Notes: a model not told the origin generated them from the sequence alone. A stretch of 64,000 nucleotides of DNA from Bromus sterilis (GCA_950022295.1 OX465598.1:93348001-93412000), one strand, 5' to 3'; positions 1-12,495 are shown, numbered from the stretch's first letter. Translations and numbers: made by a program.

Positions 1-218
1 TCGGGTGGTTTCTGGTGTCGTCAAGGATCTCCACCGCATCAAGAATCGGCGGGTATGACTACATCAACCACGTTCAAGCGCGAATGTTTCCCGCTTAACG
101 GACTACATACTGGTATATTACCAATCTCCATCTTTTACTTGCATCATCATATCATAGGTCTTAGGTTTGGGCATCGCGTAGGTTGAAAAATTATTGTTTT
201 ATGCCCCGAGCCCCAACA
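1..218 (+). mobile_element. 3' end of a Copia LTR (fragment)
   Basis: The sequence ends in GCCCCGAGCCCCAACA at 203-218, the CA-terminated end seen in the Copia LTRs later in the window. The stretch around 60-115 (ACATCAACCACGTTC, then TTTCCCGCTTAACGGACTAC) matches the 3' part of the minus-strand LTR at 9290-11049 almost word for word, so it belongs to the same or a sister family in the opposite orientation. The bases after 218 are not a primer-binding site, so this is a 3' LTR or a solo LTR. The rest of the element lies outside the window. Confidence 0.8.
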
Positions 219-1028
219 TGACATATGGTCTAGCTTACCCATATACAGGCCACCTTTTGGTATAGCACACTATCAATATATTGTGATGATCTTGTGGTGG
301 AGTATATATGTTGGACTTTGTGATCGAGTTGTGATAATTATGATATATGTATGATATTATTTGAACACCTGGAATTAATAAAAAAGCAAAAAAATATTGC
401 TTGTTTGTCGTTCGCAAGCAGTCTGTAAGGAGCTTTGTCGTCATCTTGCGAGCAGCAAACGAAACACGCATCATCCACTTGTGCTTTTGGTTGTAGAAAG
501 GCACTATGTGTTATGGCTTCGCTGTCAACCAAGCTTCTGCGGATGGCAAAACAAACATGTGGATTTCATCTATAGTCTACGATCACTATTTTATTGTTTG
601 CAAAATCATGGCTGACGGTAAACAAACTTTATTTGTTGTCAAGTGAACAACAAATACCTTGCAAAAATGAACAACAAAGATGCAGGCTTTGTCGTTAGTC
701 TCTTGACGGCAAATTTCCTGACAAGAGGGCCTAGATCTCAATCTTTGTCGTCAACCGAGTGATAGCAAAACCCTAACAGTGGAGCCCATGACTCTAGCTT
801 TGTTGTCCGCCGACTAAAGGCAAAGTCGTGATGCCCTTCGTTAACTTCAAATGGATTTTCTTTACCGTTATCCTACTTTTGAGGATGATAAATTAGTTTG
901 ACCGACGGTAAAGGCTTTTTCGGCAGCTCGATTTAAAGCGGTTGGCAACGACCCCTTTCTCGAGTTGGACGATGTTGACGGTATTTACCATCTTCTTGCG
1001 GACGATAATGCCTTTGGCATCCATTTTT
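219..1028. repeat. Possible CACTA transposon remnant with subterminal repeats
   Basis: No gene is seen. Between about 395 and 1020 short variants of CTTTGTCGTC, GACGGTAAA, GACGGCAAA and GGACGATAA recur on both strands. This is the texture of subterminal repeats in Triticeae CACTA elements. No CACTA terminus or 3-bp TSD could be placed, so the assignment is tentative. The same sequence resumes after the LINE at 6502 (CAGACGATAAACC), which shows that the LINE landed in it. Confidence 0.35.
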
Positions 1029-1047
1029 TGCTTTTCCCGTAGATTTC
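1029..1047. repeat. Target-site duplication of LINE (left copy)
   Basis: TGCTTTTCCCGTAGATTTC, identical over 19 bp to 6483-6501 on the other side of the LINE. Confidence 0.93.
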
Positions 1048-1072
1048 TTTTTTTTGCGAAATAGACACTTTA

Positions 1073-4000
1073 TTACTCCATCACCAAAGGGTTACAATCA
1101 AGACTATTTAACTCAATGACTACCTGCGGGCCAGACCCAAGCCAGGTCTTAGTGAATCCCTCAGAACGAGCTAAATTTGCTAAAGAATTGCTGGCCCTAT
1201 TTTGATATCGGTTTACATGAGTAATAAAGCAATTACGGAGCGTCATCAAATGTTTGACCTCCCTAACCAACGAAGCGTAGATAGAACGATCTACTTCTTC
1301 AGAGCTTATGAGTTTAATGGCAACTAGTGAATCTGCCTCGATGATCACCGAAGATTCAGTTCTCTGTAGAGCTAGAGAAAGACCCTCCATGATAGCACCA
1401 ATTCCCGCCTCTAGAATATCTCGACAATTAAACAGAGTCCTGCAGGATGAGAGCAAAATGTGTCCCCTCTCATCTCTTAGAACCATGCCCGAGCCTGCTT
1501 TCCCGTCTTGGTCGAAGGAACCATCGCAGTTCATTTTCACCCAACCACAAGGTGGCCGTGTCCAGGGGGTTTAGGTGTTATTATTCCATGTGGTCTGGGC
1601 GCGTCTAAGGGAGTCTTTCCTTTAACATCAAAGGAGCAGTCCACCTGTATATCACCAAGACTATTAAGGTAGCTAATCAGGAAGCGGCAGGAAGCCTCCG
1701 TGTACGGAGGTTCTTTGTCGTGGACAATTTCATTGCGGATGAACCAAGAACGCCACATCACCATAAGGATGGGGGCTCGCTGACTTGCTTCCACCGAGCC
1801 CAGAAGATTCAGCAGCCATTCGTCATCAGTATGCTGAATTGTTTCAATCTTAGGAAGATCCCAAGATCCTTCCATGGCGCGCCACAGCTCAACTGACTTG
1901 GGACAGATGATGAACGGATGGAAATTGTCTTCAATACCTTTGGCACAAATAGGGCACAAATTGCTACTCTCTAGGGTACGGCGGTACTTGTTGTCCCAGG
2001 TAGGCAGACCGTTTGTAGCCAATCTCCAAGCAAAATGGAGAACCGAAGGAGGAGCTTTAATAGCCCACAGAAGCTTCCATATAGGCCGACTCCCATCACT
2101 GTTCGAGCTAGATGGAGGAACTGCCGCTCGAGCAAGATCCGAGGCAAACTCATATGCGCTCTTGATAGTAAATTTTCCATGCAATCCGGGGCCCCATGCT
2201 AGTGTGTCATCACCTCCTCTCGGACAGGCTTTAATTTTTAAGATTTCATGCACATCACAAGGAAGGAAATGCCTCCGAAGTGTATCCACGTTCCAGGACC
2301 CATTATGATTGAGAAGACCAGAGACCGTCCGAATTCTGCACCTACCCTGACTAGTCACAGGCTTGAAGGAGAATTTCCTGGGGATCCAATTGTCCCTCCA
2401 TATTTTCACATTACGTCCATTGCCGACCCTCCAAAGCACCCCTTTCTTGAGCAGTTCGAGCCCATGAGAAATAGCTATCCAGGACGGGGAAGGGTTCCCA
2501 GTAAAAACTGTATCTAACATGTCACCATTGGGGTAATATCTAGACTTCAGAAGGCGAGCACACAAGCTATTCGGTCTAGTAATTAACCGCCAGGCCTATT
2601 TAGCCAGAAGTGCTTGATTGAAAAGCCTGTAATCACGGAAACCCAGGCCTCCTTTATCCTTTGGTTGTTCCAGCTTCTCCCACGCCTTCCAGTGAACTCT
2701 GTGTTTTCCTTTAGACGAACCCCGGTAGAAGTTGCGAACCATACGGGTGAGATCATCACAAACAGAGAATGGAATTTTGAAGACCCCCATCACATAGGTC
2801 GGAAGGGCGTGAGCGACAGATTTAATGAGCACCTCTCTACCTGGTTGAGCAAGATGACCGTCATCCCATTGAAACAGCCTCTTAGTCAATCTTACTTGTA
2901 GGTTCTGGAATTTGCCCTTAGACATTCTCCCATCAGGGGTCGGCAGACCGAGATATTTCTCCTCGAACACAAATGTTGTGACACTAAGCGCTGCCCTTAC
3001 ATCCACCTGGTCAGCAACAGAACAAGATGACCCAAAAAAGATAGAGCATTTGTCATAGTTCAGTGATTGGCCTGTTGCATGTTCATACTTGTCAAGTGCG
3101 CCTTTAACAGCAGCAACCTGCTGAGCAGAAGCTTTGAAGAATAACATCGTATCGTCCGCAAAAAAGAGGTGCGAGATCCCCGGTGCAGTGCGACAGATCT
3201 TAACAGGTGTAATAGTGCCATTACTCACACCCTGTTTGAGGATAGTGGATAACCCATCAGCAACAAAGAGGAATAGAAAGGGTGATAGGGGATCACCTTG
3301 CCGAAGACCACGCGTCGGTGCAAACGAATCCAAGAGGCCTCCATTAAATTTAACAGAATATTTCACCGATGTGACACACGTCATTATCCAGTCAATCCAT
3401 TGGCGAGAGAATCCAATCTTTTGCATCACTTGCATCAAGAACCCTCAGTCAACTCTATCATACGCCTTCGATAGGTCCAACTTGTAGGCACAGAAACTTT
3501 TTGTTGGATCTTTCTCCTGCTTGATGTGATGAATGCACTCAAAGGCTATCTGGGCATTATCCGTTATCATCCTACCAGGGATAAAGGCGCTCTGCTCCTA
3601 TAAAATAATGTCATCCAGTAGAGGGCGAAGTATATTCACAAGGCATTTTGAGATAACCTTATAAATGACGTTAAATAAGCTTATCGGCCTGTAACGAGTT
3701 AGCCTTGTGGGATTGGGGATTTTTGGGATGAGAACTATGACAGTATCATTGAATCCATCCGGCATGATGCCCGTAGCAAAAAAACCTTTAACCGCCGATA
3801 TGATACTCGTTTTCAAAGTGTCCCAATTGCGCTGGAAAAATCTAGCCGGAAAACCATCCGGGCCTGGGGCTTTGAGAGGTCCAATGTGGAACAAAGCATC
3901 AGAAATTTCTTTATCCGAGAAAGGCCGACAAAGAGTAATATTATCCTCCTCCGTGACCTTCATGTCAAAAAGATTAAGTAGCTCCGAGTTGTCCAGGTTA

Positions 4001-5211
4001 GGATCAGCAGTGTAGATTCCTGAGAAGTATCCATTGATTAGATCAGACATGGCTCCTATTTCTGTGATCTCCACTCCATCATCAGCAACCAGTTTTGAGA
4101 TTTTATTTTTACGCGCACGCCACACAGCTTTGCTCTGTAAAAATTTAGTATTCCTATTCCCCTCCTTTAGCCACATGATCTGAGATCTTTGGAGCCACAT
4201 CATCTCTTCTTTGTAAATGAGTTCATTCATGTGGTCCGTGGTGCGCCGAATTTCACTCCTGTCCGCATTCATCCGAAGCAGCTCCTCGAGTCTCGTTCGT
4301 GATTTTTGAAGCTCACGGGTAACATTACCAAATTTCACACGGCCCCACTGCTTGAGGCTCTTCATGACGGCACTGAGGCCCGATTGCAGCTGATTCAAAC
4401 ATGTAATATCGCCCAAAGAGTCCCAAGCTTGCCGTATGTGCTCTGGCAGTCCGGGGTCTCGCTCCCATAGTATTTCATACTGTCTCATCCTGCTTCTAGT
4501 GTGTGCAACATCGGTTTGTCCTTTTACCAGTATAGGTAGATGGTCAGAACACGGCGACACCAAATGAATCACCTCGGACATGGGAAAAAGATTTCTCCAC
4601 TGATTTGTTGCAACCGCCCTGTCAAGCCTCACTTTAACGTTGGCGTTACCCGCGCGTTTGTTATCGTATGTGAATGGAATCCCTCTGAATCCCATATCAA
4701 CTAAACCGCATACCTCCAGCGTATCTCTAAAGGCAAGCATCTGAGGTTCCGGTCTGGGAGTGGAAGACATGTGTTCAAAGTCCCAAAGAGCTTCGTTAAA
4801 ATCCCCAAGAACCAACCACGGGGCGTCTGAGACATTGCATAAATCAGTGAGTTTTGTCCACATCAAATGACGATTCTGAACTCTCGGTTCTCCATAGACA
4901 AACGTCGTCCACCATTGGGAATCATCAGAGGGGTCTCTGATTAACACATCTATGTATCTATCTTCTGATCCAAGAACCTGAACATTCAGGGATTCATGCC
5001 AATAGAGGGCGAGCCCTCCGCTAAAACCAATACTGTCAATACCTTCAAAGCCTTTCAAACCAAAACGTGCACGGTGTCTTCTCATGCAACTAGCTTTCTG
5101 ACGAGTTTCACATAAGAACACCAGCTTGGGGGAATGCGACTGAATAAAAGTCGCCACTTCTCGAACTGTCCGGGAGTTCCCCCCCCGGCAGTTCCAGCTA
5201 AAGAGATTCAT
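1073..5211 (-). pseudogene. LINE ORF2: endonuclease, reverse transcriptase and RNase H, decayed
   Basis: The ORF2 polyprotein nicks target DNA and copies LINE RNA by target-primed reverse transcription. Starting at ATG 5211, the N-terminus shows the APE-type endonuclease (start NLFSWNCRGG, then LVLGDFNE and CSDHLPI). Reverse transcriptase follows (APGPDGFPARF, RYRPISL; after a break GLRQGDPLSPFLF and FADD near 3150). A zinc-binding segment with C-X2-C and H/C residues lies near 1930-2000 in 1537-2565. RNase H (MNCDGSF, EADS) occupies 1073-1540. Breaks: a stop at 3598, another just upstream of the 3438 start, a third after the 2596 segment, and a frameshift near 1540. Its ATG overlaps the ORF1 stop. 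Confidence 0.93.
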
Positions 5212-6267
5212 TGTTCACGGCGGCGCTCCAACTCGGAGCCCGCCTGAGAATTGGAAGGTTTCCCCTTGCCTTGGTCTTTAATGCTCGTTTTCGTTCTCTT
5301 GGGATCATGCTTCGGCTGTGGACTGTCCGGAACCGACCCCACTGTCAAGGAACTAGAAGCTGGATTTTTTGTCTCCGCCTCTTTCAATTCCAGCAGTCTC
5401 TTCTTTTCACTATTGTCTTGATCAGTTGCCTGGTCCGAAAGTGTGAAATCCATGGGTGCAACTTAAGAAACAGGAGGTGGCGTGTTAACTTTATCATCAG
5501 CAGCATTAGGTTTCCCAGACACTCTCATTGCCCAGGAGGCTTTAAGATCTTTGTAAATTAAACTAGACGGGGCATGTACACCATCCCCATGTTCAGTGTG
5601 GAGATGACCAATCATGCCACAGACAGCACACCAATCTGGGAGCTTCTCATATTTGACCCTGAATATTTGTCTCTTCTTCTTCTGAATAACAGAAACATGG
5701 TTCTTCAGGCGGTTCTGGACATTGATGGACACTCGGGCTCTGAAGGAATTCCCCGGGAATTCTCCAGTGTTAACTTCATCACAGCAAAACTTCCCAATTT
5801 TTTCAGCCAAGGGTTTAACCACCGATGCAAAACCATCTGGCAGGTCATGGATTTGTATCCAGATCTTGAAATTGTTCAAGTCAATAGTAGTTGGCTTCGA
5901 GAACCCATCATAAGGTGCTAGGATGAACGGCTTCCCTTTGAACGACCATGGCCCTCCTTCCATGACCTTATCCCAATCCCCAAGAGAAGAAAAGCCAACT
6001 GTGTACAGATTACCACCCAGCGATCTGAACTTCACAGGCTGGGCAGTATCCCAAGCATTGCGCATGGTTCTATAAAACCAATAGTCGCCCGAATTCCCTG
6101 GTTGTATGAATCTTGCCTATCGCCAGCCATCTAGGCTCAACCTCAGGATGAGCAGCGTGGTCCTCAAAGATCAGGTCGTCAATCTCCTCTTCCACGATCC
6201 CAAGCTCTTCCATCAGGATCGACAGATCATCCTCAGTCGACGCCTCACCAGATTCCATCGCAGACAT
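5208..6267 (-). pseudogene. LINE ORF1: RNA-binding gag-like protein, decayed
   Basis: ORF1 proteins of plant L1-type LINEs bind the element RNA in a ribonucleoprotein. The start at 6267 opens an acidic N-terminus. The 5463-6065 segment has the DUF4283-type fold (GDWDKVMEGGPWSFKG, IWIQIHDLP) and a zinc knuckle of form C-X2-C-X4-H. The usual final cysteine appears as histidine (CAVCGMIGHLHTEH), so metal binding may be impaired. The 5208-5453 segment is a Lys/Pro-rich tail. Breaks: a one-base frameshift near 6075-6105 and an in-frame TAA at 5463-5465. The terminal TGA (5208-5210) overlaps the ORF2 ATG as ATGA. Confidence 0.87.
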
Positions 6268-6482
6268 GGTTTCGAGGCGGAAACTGAACAGACGAAAAAA
6301 ACCCTAGGTCTCAAACCCTAACTAGCTATGACCGGAGTCAGGGAGAAGCAGGGCAAGGGGGTCCTCCCGTCGCCTGAGCGGACGGGAGGGATTTTATGTA
6401 GTAGTTTACGAGTATAGATCGGAATCGATCTCAACGCCGATGGGAGTCGGCGAGAGGAATAACCCTAGCGCGAGGGGAATAC

Positions 6483-6501
6483 TGCTTTTCCCGTAGATTT
6501 C
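6483..6501. repeat. Target-site duplication of LINE (right copy)
   Basis: Identical to 1029-1047. Confidence 0.93.
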
Positions 6502-7000
6502 AAACAGACGATAAACCACCTGCATCGCCCAAGCCTAGCTGAGCGAAAACGATTTGACCGTTCCCAACGAATCTGACTGTGGGATGCTTCAAGGTTCACG
6601 TGGGCCAAAAATACAATGCAATGCATGCTATTAAACAGGTTAAATTTACATCCAACACGTTTGGTTAAACCTGATGTAAACTACCAAACATATCCTAAGT
6701 TTCTGCATTTGTCATGTATTTCTAAAAAACGAGATTCACGCATATATGATAGTTAGAGAAAAGATCATCCATTGTCGAAGAAAAAGACATGTCTAGAAAG
6801 CAAAACTTGCACTAGTGTATTTTTCATGTAGCCGTATTTGCAACTCCATTGTTTGCTTCGAAGAGCACGTAGAAAATTGTATACCGTACTTAGTAGAGTA
6901 ACATAAGGGTGTGTGGGTAATGCACGCGGTGGAACATTCCCCCTGCATAAATTTTGGAGCGCAATGGCACTAGTCCGGGAGACAACATGCGTAATCACGT
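6502..7000. other. No recognisable gene
   Basis: This continues the sequence the LINE interrupted for at least a few tens of bases, then becomes anonymous AT-rich DNA. No ORF here resembles a known protein. Confidence 0.5.
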
Positions 7001-7019
7001 ACCCGCGTCCTGCCGCTGT

Positions 7020-7275
7020 TGTAAGTACGGATGAGTATAAGGGAAGTAATAACATACACAAATTACGAGTCTATGTTATTACCTTCACAATGGGTAGTAA
7101 CATATATATAGTGTCATATAAGCTTTATTTATTAGATTATAGACACATATTATCTTGATATGTGTGATGTTACTTAAAGAGCAAGTAACTAGCTAAGTTA
7201 CTACAAACATCTCTCTCCTCATTATTGCCACATAAGTAAAATTGCTAAATTGAACTCTATGTTACTGCTAAGTTG
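7020..7275. repeat. MITE-like short interspersed repeat
   Basis: Recurrent inverted blocks such as AAGTAATAACATA, TATGTTATTACCTTC, GTAGTAACATATAT, TGTGATGTTACTT and AGTTACTACA give the region a self-complementary texture. I recall similar sequence as a frequent short interspersed repeat of grass intergenic DNA. Termini and TSD were not resolved, so the superfamily is left open. Confidence 0.35.
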
Positions 7276-9189
7276 GGCCAGTCTAAGTGAAACCGTAAAA
7301 GAAAAGACAGGAAAACCAAAACCCGGGCTGCAGGACAGGAGGCCGACACGCGGGCAGCACCCTTATGATTGCGCGAAAGAGAAGAATCCAAGATTCATCG
7401 TCTTTTGGGCTGCCTTTTGGCGCGCCCCCTATATCCATGGCCTTTTCTTTAAGAAGCGTTTGTCTCTTCGGGAGAAGATCTGAGATGATGGATGATACTG
7501 CGGTACACGGTGTGCGAAAAGCCATCATGCCCTCTGCTTGCCGTGCATGCATGCATATGCATGGCCTGGCCCCCCAGCACATTATGCGCCCCTTGGAAGT
7601 GAGTAATCGAGCAACTCCCACGGGCAGACAGCCCTCCTCCTGTCTCACCAGGGAGGATCATGCCACATCCAGAGGCCATGATCATTATAAAGCCAACCAT
7701 CATCACCTGGGCCGTGCGCCATTTACCCATGTTTCCAGCGGGTTTGCACCCCTTCTTGCTGTCTTTACGCTACGACCACCTCAAGCTAGCTCCCTCGTGT
7801 TCCCGCCCAAACCATTCCGAGATTTTGACTCAAGCCGGAGAAATCCCAGCTCACTCCTCTAATTCCACCTCAAGTGACACCTAGCAATTCCCTTGAAACC
7901 AATCTTCTAATTTACTAATTCTCCTAGGGGTAAAATCCCTCAGAAGCAATTGAGGCCACGATTCGCTTCTGCACATCAATTTTGACTCGGCCGTCGGACG
8001 TGTGGGCCCATTTTATCAGCGACGTTGTAGTACAAGCCCAGCTTGTCTGTGGATACAGTGTTTCCTGTCAAAGCGAGAAACTGCGTGGCGCTGCGAGAGG
8101 GGATACTCAGCGACACATGTTGCGCGGTGCCATCTGTTGAGGGGAGAGGGGGCGCCGCACCGTCTATGGAGGAGAGAGGGCAGAGGGAGGCTCCGTTAAG
8201 ATGTGGCTTGTTGGAGCGTCGGGTGGTGTGTGTGAGGGCGTTGTTGGCTGTCCTCTACGCTTCCACCGGCGGATGCGTTGGATCTTTGCATCGGCCTCTC
8301 TTCTTCATTCAAGAACCACAAGCGGTGGCCTTCCCTTCCCTTTCGCCCTCTCTTTCTTTCTCCGCCCGCACCCAACTCTTACTCGACCAGTTCAAAATTA
8401 GTACCACTTGCAGTTCGTTGATTCCACGCTAATTGGTGTGGGATTTGTGGGTTGTTGTCGCTGCATGTTTCCTAGACTGTTGCTGGTTGACCACATGATG
8501 CAATCTTGATAGAGGCTCACCACAACGCGGCAGTGACCGTTGATTGAGCAGCCACTCGAGCGACCCGATTTGCATAAGTTGCAGAGGCAGGCAAGCTCTC
8601 GTCTTCAACACCATATATTCAGCATACACCGTCCCTTCCATCCATGACCGGTGTGAACATCAGCTGCAATCAAACTGATAGAGAGTGGGATCGAGTTTGT
8701 TGTTGGTGAAAAATTTGGTGATGGAAGGAAGAGAAGGGAAAAAGGCTGCTACTGTTGGTATTGACTGTTTTATTAACAGACATGAAGAGGACTATATTGC
8801 CCCTTTTTTTTATTTCATATGGAACTATAGAAGCTTTGCATGTAGCAGGTCCAAGTGCAACCAAAGTTTAAATTTGTATGTATGTTTTGCCTCTTTACCA
8901 TTTTCAGGTATACAACCCACAAGAAATGCAAACAGAATATGTCAACATTTAGGCACGGAACATGACTATGGAATTTTCATTGATGGCTCCATTTACTTCA
9001 CACATAAATGTGTTTGACATGGTACTTCTTTTTTTTTTTCCAAATTTATGTGAAGAATGTAATTTTCTTACTGGCTTATAATATACTCCGAGGTTAGTGT
9101 TCCCAGCTTTTGTCTCTGAAAAAACATCTGCATCTGGTTGACTTTAGCCATTTAATTTTGTGATGGCCTTATAAATAACCATGGTAGGA
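7276..9189. other. Low-copy-looking intergenic stretch, no gene recognised
   Basis: ORFs such as 7365-7862 and 8043-8432 (plus) show no domain, no family resemblance and no supporting splice context. CATTATAAAGCC near 7684 is TATA-like but leads to no recognisable coding sequence. The composition (CT-rich, moderate GC) looks more like gene-flanking DNA than retrotransposon, so an unrecognised gene remnant cannot be excluded. Confidence 0.4.
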
Positions 9190-9289
9190 ATTGCAATATT
9201 TTTTTGTTGAGGGGAAAAACACAATGGGTCACGTTGTTAGGTCTTTTTTACATAAAATACATCTACGCATAGCCTTGCTCTGATACCAC
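9190..9289 (-). mobile_element. Copia #1 internal fragment with primer-binding site
   Basis: The complement of 9275-9289 reads GTGGTATCAGAGCAA, a tRNA-iMet-type primer-binding site directly abutting the LTR that starts at 9290. It is followed by CTATGCGTAGATGTATT, which also follows the binding site of Copia #2. The homology fades by about 9200, so the internal domain of this minus-strand element is truncated there. Confidence 0.75.
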
Positions 9290-11049
9290 TGTTGGGGTTC
9301 GGGGCAGAAAACACAAATTTTTCATAACCTACGATACCCAATCCCAAGACCTATGCTATGCTGATGCAAGTAACGGACAGAAATAGATCACATACCAGTA
9401 TGTAGTCCGTTAAGCGGGAAACGTTTCCCGCATGAACGTGGTTGGTGTAGTCGTATCGGCAATCCCCGATGCCGCGCAGATCCACAATGACTCCTGTAGC
9501 CACCCGATCCTTATAGACCGATGACGGGATTACGTCCCCGTCGGAACGTTGCTGATGAAGACCTCGCGATACGATCACGATGATGAAGTAGCACCACAAG
9601 TGTAGTGCCTCGCGGGATTATACACATACAGTATACCCGACGTCCCTCCGGGCTCCGAACCAGTAGAGCAGCGGAAAGAAGATGGATTCGGATCCCGATT
9701 CCAGCAGCACGACGGCGTGCGTATAGTGGAGAAATCCCCAACCAAATGTAGACTCCAAAGAAGGGGAGTCCACTCGAGCAAGGAGAAAGGAGGGAGAGAG
9801 AACTTCAATTGTTGAATCAAAAGGGCACCCCTACCCCTCCTTATATAGTTCAAGGAGGGGTGGGATCCTCCCTCCCTCCCCGAGGTGGGACTAATCCCAC
9901 CAAAGGGGGGAGGTGCGCCGGCCTAAGGAGGGGGTGGGCCCCTCCCTTGGCGCCAAGCCCAAGGGGGGAGGCTCCCCTCTCCCCTAATGGGCCCTTAGAG
10001 GCCCATACACCTTTTTAATTCATTTTTAATATATTTAAATACATTTTAATATTTAATTCAGATAATTAAATAATAAAACATATATTAAATAATATTAAAT
10101 ATATTTTGAACCTTTCAAAATACCCGGAACAACTTCCGGCCTTCATCGGAATAATTCCGGCCATCACCGGAACAATTCCGGTGTTCTCTCCAATTTCTCC
10201 GGTGATCCTGAATCAATCCTTACTGCGTCGAATACCCTTAAGTGTAACACCCTACGGTCCGGGAAACAGCAGACATGATCGAGACAATTCTCATTGATCA
10301 ATGACTAATCAATTGGACCTGGTTACAATCCTTGATAGCCCTTGCGCTTCCATCGAATGAACTTCAATCGTCGTTGGATCCGTTAACCGTGTGCCTGTTC
10401 CCTTTGTCCTATGGTACTTTGCTTGTCCGAGGTTTGATCATCGGTATCCACTATACCTAGTTCGTACTTGTTCTCAACAAACAAGTTTACTCGTTCCCGT
10501 GATATTACAACTTCGTGACCTAGTCACACGTTTGCAAACTTTATGATGCAATATCACCGAGTGGGCCCAGAGTACCTATCTGTCACACGGATGGACAAAT
10601 CCCGCTTTGATCTATTTGCATACTCATCAACCATCTATTTCGGAATACCCAAAGTGCACCGTTATAGCCAGCATATTTCAGTCAGGCGGTGGGATACAAA
10701 TCAAAGTCTCCTCATAGATGACAATTACGTATGATCATTACGGTCAAAGGATCTGGTCACTAGGTTATACTTATCCCAATGTCGAACTATGTGACTTGAT
10801 CACATTGCAACACTTCTGGTGGGTGTATGTCCATCATATCATTATCCAATGATACGACTCCATTGTCAACAGACGCCATTGTCTCATGATCAGGAAACCT
10901 TGATCATCAATCGCCCAATGGACTAGTATACTAGGGTTTACGAGGGACCTGGTTGTTTGTATACCACACTTGTATTAATGTTTCCGCTTAATACAGTTAT
11001 AGCATAGTATCAAACATATTATGAACTAATGGAATATGCTCGATAAAAC
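9290..11049 (-). mobile_element. Copia #1 5' LTR, larger part
   Basis: It begins TGTTGGGGTTCGGGGCAG on the plus strand, the complement of a CA-ended LTR terminus. It is broken at 11049 by the Sirevirus, and the remaining end lies at 46616-46654. The minus-strand LTR contains a TATA box at 9841-9848 and shares blocks with the LTRs of Copia #2 and #3, for example a GGACCGTAGGGTGTTACAC-type block. It is followed in its own orientation by a primer-binding site, so it was a 5' LTR. Confidence 0.88.
11045..11049. repeat. TSD of Sirevirus-like element (left), AAAAC
   Basis: AAAAC here and at 46616-46620, immediately outside the two LTRs. Confidence 0.93.
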
Positions 11050-12495
11050 TGAAAGTGCAATATATCGACCAGAGGGGGGGGTGAATGGGAGATTTTCAAT
11101 TTTGCTACCAGATTTTGATTTTCTTCAGGACTGAAGCAATCATGAAGCTGAAGAAGTAACCAAAATCATGAAGAAATAAAACTTCATAGAATGTAATCAT
11201 TAGGGCAGCTCATCATAATGCAACAGAAATAAATCAATTCAGATAAGAACAAGTGCTTCAGATGCATAGTATGAAGACAAAGATCAGAGGGAGAGCTGAA
11301 GCATAAGAAGTCAACATAGATTCTGAAGACATAATACTGAAGCTTAAGAGGTTGAAGAGATAGCACCAGAGATTGAAGACATTGGTTTTGTAGACCAGTT
11401 CAAGTTGTTGTGACAACTCTACGTCTGGTTGGAGAGGCTGAGATTCAACTCAGAAGACATAGTCTTCACCTTGTTCTCCTTGAACTAGAGTCCTCAGACT
11501 CCGTCCAATAACTCAGGTGAGTCTTCAAGGTAGACTCCCGAAACCTTCACAGACTCAGTCACTCCGGGAAGTCACAATTGCATCTTGACTTCCTGAGACT
11601 GAAGACTTCTACACCGGCTGGAAGATCACAGTCTTCAAGAGTAAAAAGCTTCGGATCACTCGAACCGACTTCCTCAGAAATGCTCAACTACTCAGGCTGG
11701 TGGTTTCCTCACATCGGTTCTTCAGTTTCCTCAGAGGTGGGTTGCTCTCAAATGACAAGTGTCAGTTTTTCTCTCGGAGCAGCCAACCCACAAATGGGGA
11801 TGGGGGGTGGCTATTTATAGCCGTGGAGCAACCCGAGGTGAAAGGACATAAATGACCATGCATGCAATTACTCTCATTCCCTCGGAAATGACCGTTGCTA
11901 GACAGGTTCTAGCCTCTCACCACGCAACACGTGGCACGGTCAAAGTATTCTCTCTCCTCACGTTTTTCAGAAGAGTCGCACTGGCGATCTTCAGACTCCT
12001 CAACCGAAGTTAGTTACCTCAGTGTCCTGAAGAACAACGTCTCAGACACCCGAGGACTGAACTTCTACTGCAGGAGATTTCCTCAGGGTTTTTCTTCAGG
12101 ATTCCTAACTGAGCACTTCCTCAGACCTTCGGAACTTGTTTTCTTCAACCCCTCCAACAGTGCGGTGATTTCCTACGACTCAAGAAGTATACAAAGTCTT
12201 AGCGAAGACTACGCTTCAACTTCGTCTTCAGCGCGAACGTCCTCAGGATCGTCCTCAGTTTCAGCTTCAACCGAACACTTCAGGATCCTGTTTCCTCAGG
12301 ATTTCGCGCGACTTCATTCTTCAGGAAACGCACCGTTTTCTCCAATGTTCCCCAACATTTTGGGGGGGCGACATTGGTGGTTAAACACCTCATCAGGGAC
12401 TGTTCTCCTGTGTATACTCACAAACACATCAGTCCCTTAACCGTTTTGTCATCAAACTCCAAAACCTCAAGGGGAGGTCACTTGATGCACTTACA
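11050..12495 (-). repeat. Sirevirus 3' LTR
   Basis: Plus-strand ends are TGAAAGTGCAATATATCGAC and CTTGATGCACTTACA, matching 45171-46615. It contains a TATA-like CTATAAATAG on the minus strand (11811-11820) and is unusually dense in CTTCAG and CCTCAG hexamers. Confidence 0.95.
11811..11820 (-). promoter_or_regulatory. TATA box in Sirevirus 3' LTR
   Basis: CTATTTATAG, read as CTATAAATAG on the minus strand. The same sequence is at 45931-45940 in the 5' LTR, where it would drive the element's transcript. Confidence 0.6.

Larger units (their letters stand above)
1048..6482 (-). mobile_element. Near-full-length non-LTR retrotransposon (LINE)
   Basis: Read on the minus strand, this has the plant L1-type order: ORF1 (5208-6267) with a gag-like region and zinc knuckle, then ORF2 (1073-5211) with AP-endonuclease, reverse transcriptase, zinc-binding region and RNase H. 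It ends in an 8-base poly-A tail (T-run at 1048-1055) preceded by an AATAAA-type signal. A perfect 19-bp TSD flanks it, so both ends are defined: TPRT-type insertion, about 5.4 kb, with a 5' leader of about 215 bp. Several stop codons and frameshifts make it inactive. Confidence 0.93.

Noticed and set aside
1..218. Pairing the LTR end at 1-218 with the LTR at 9290 as one element
   Set aside because: They face opposite directions, and the second is followed by a primer-binding site in minus orientation, so they cannot be the two LTRs of one element.
1874..2308. 144-aa plus-strand ORF within the LINE
   Set aside because: Antisense shadow of the LINE ORF2 zinc-binding region.
7365..7862. 165-aa plus-strand ORF
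   Set aside because: No recognisable motif, overlapping minus ORFs of similar size, and no splice or promoter support beyond a weak TATA-like string.
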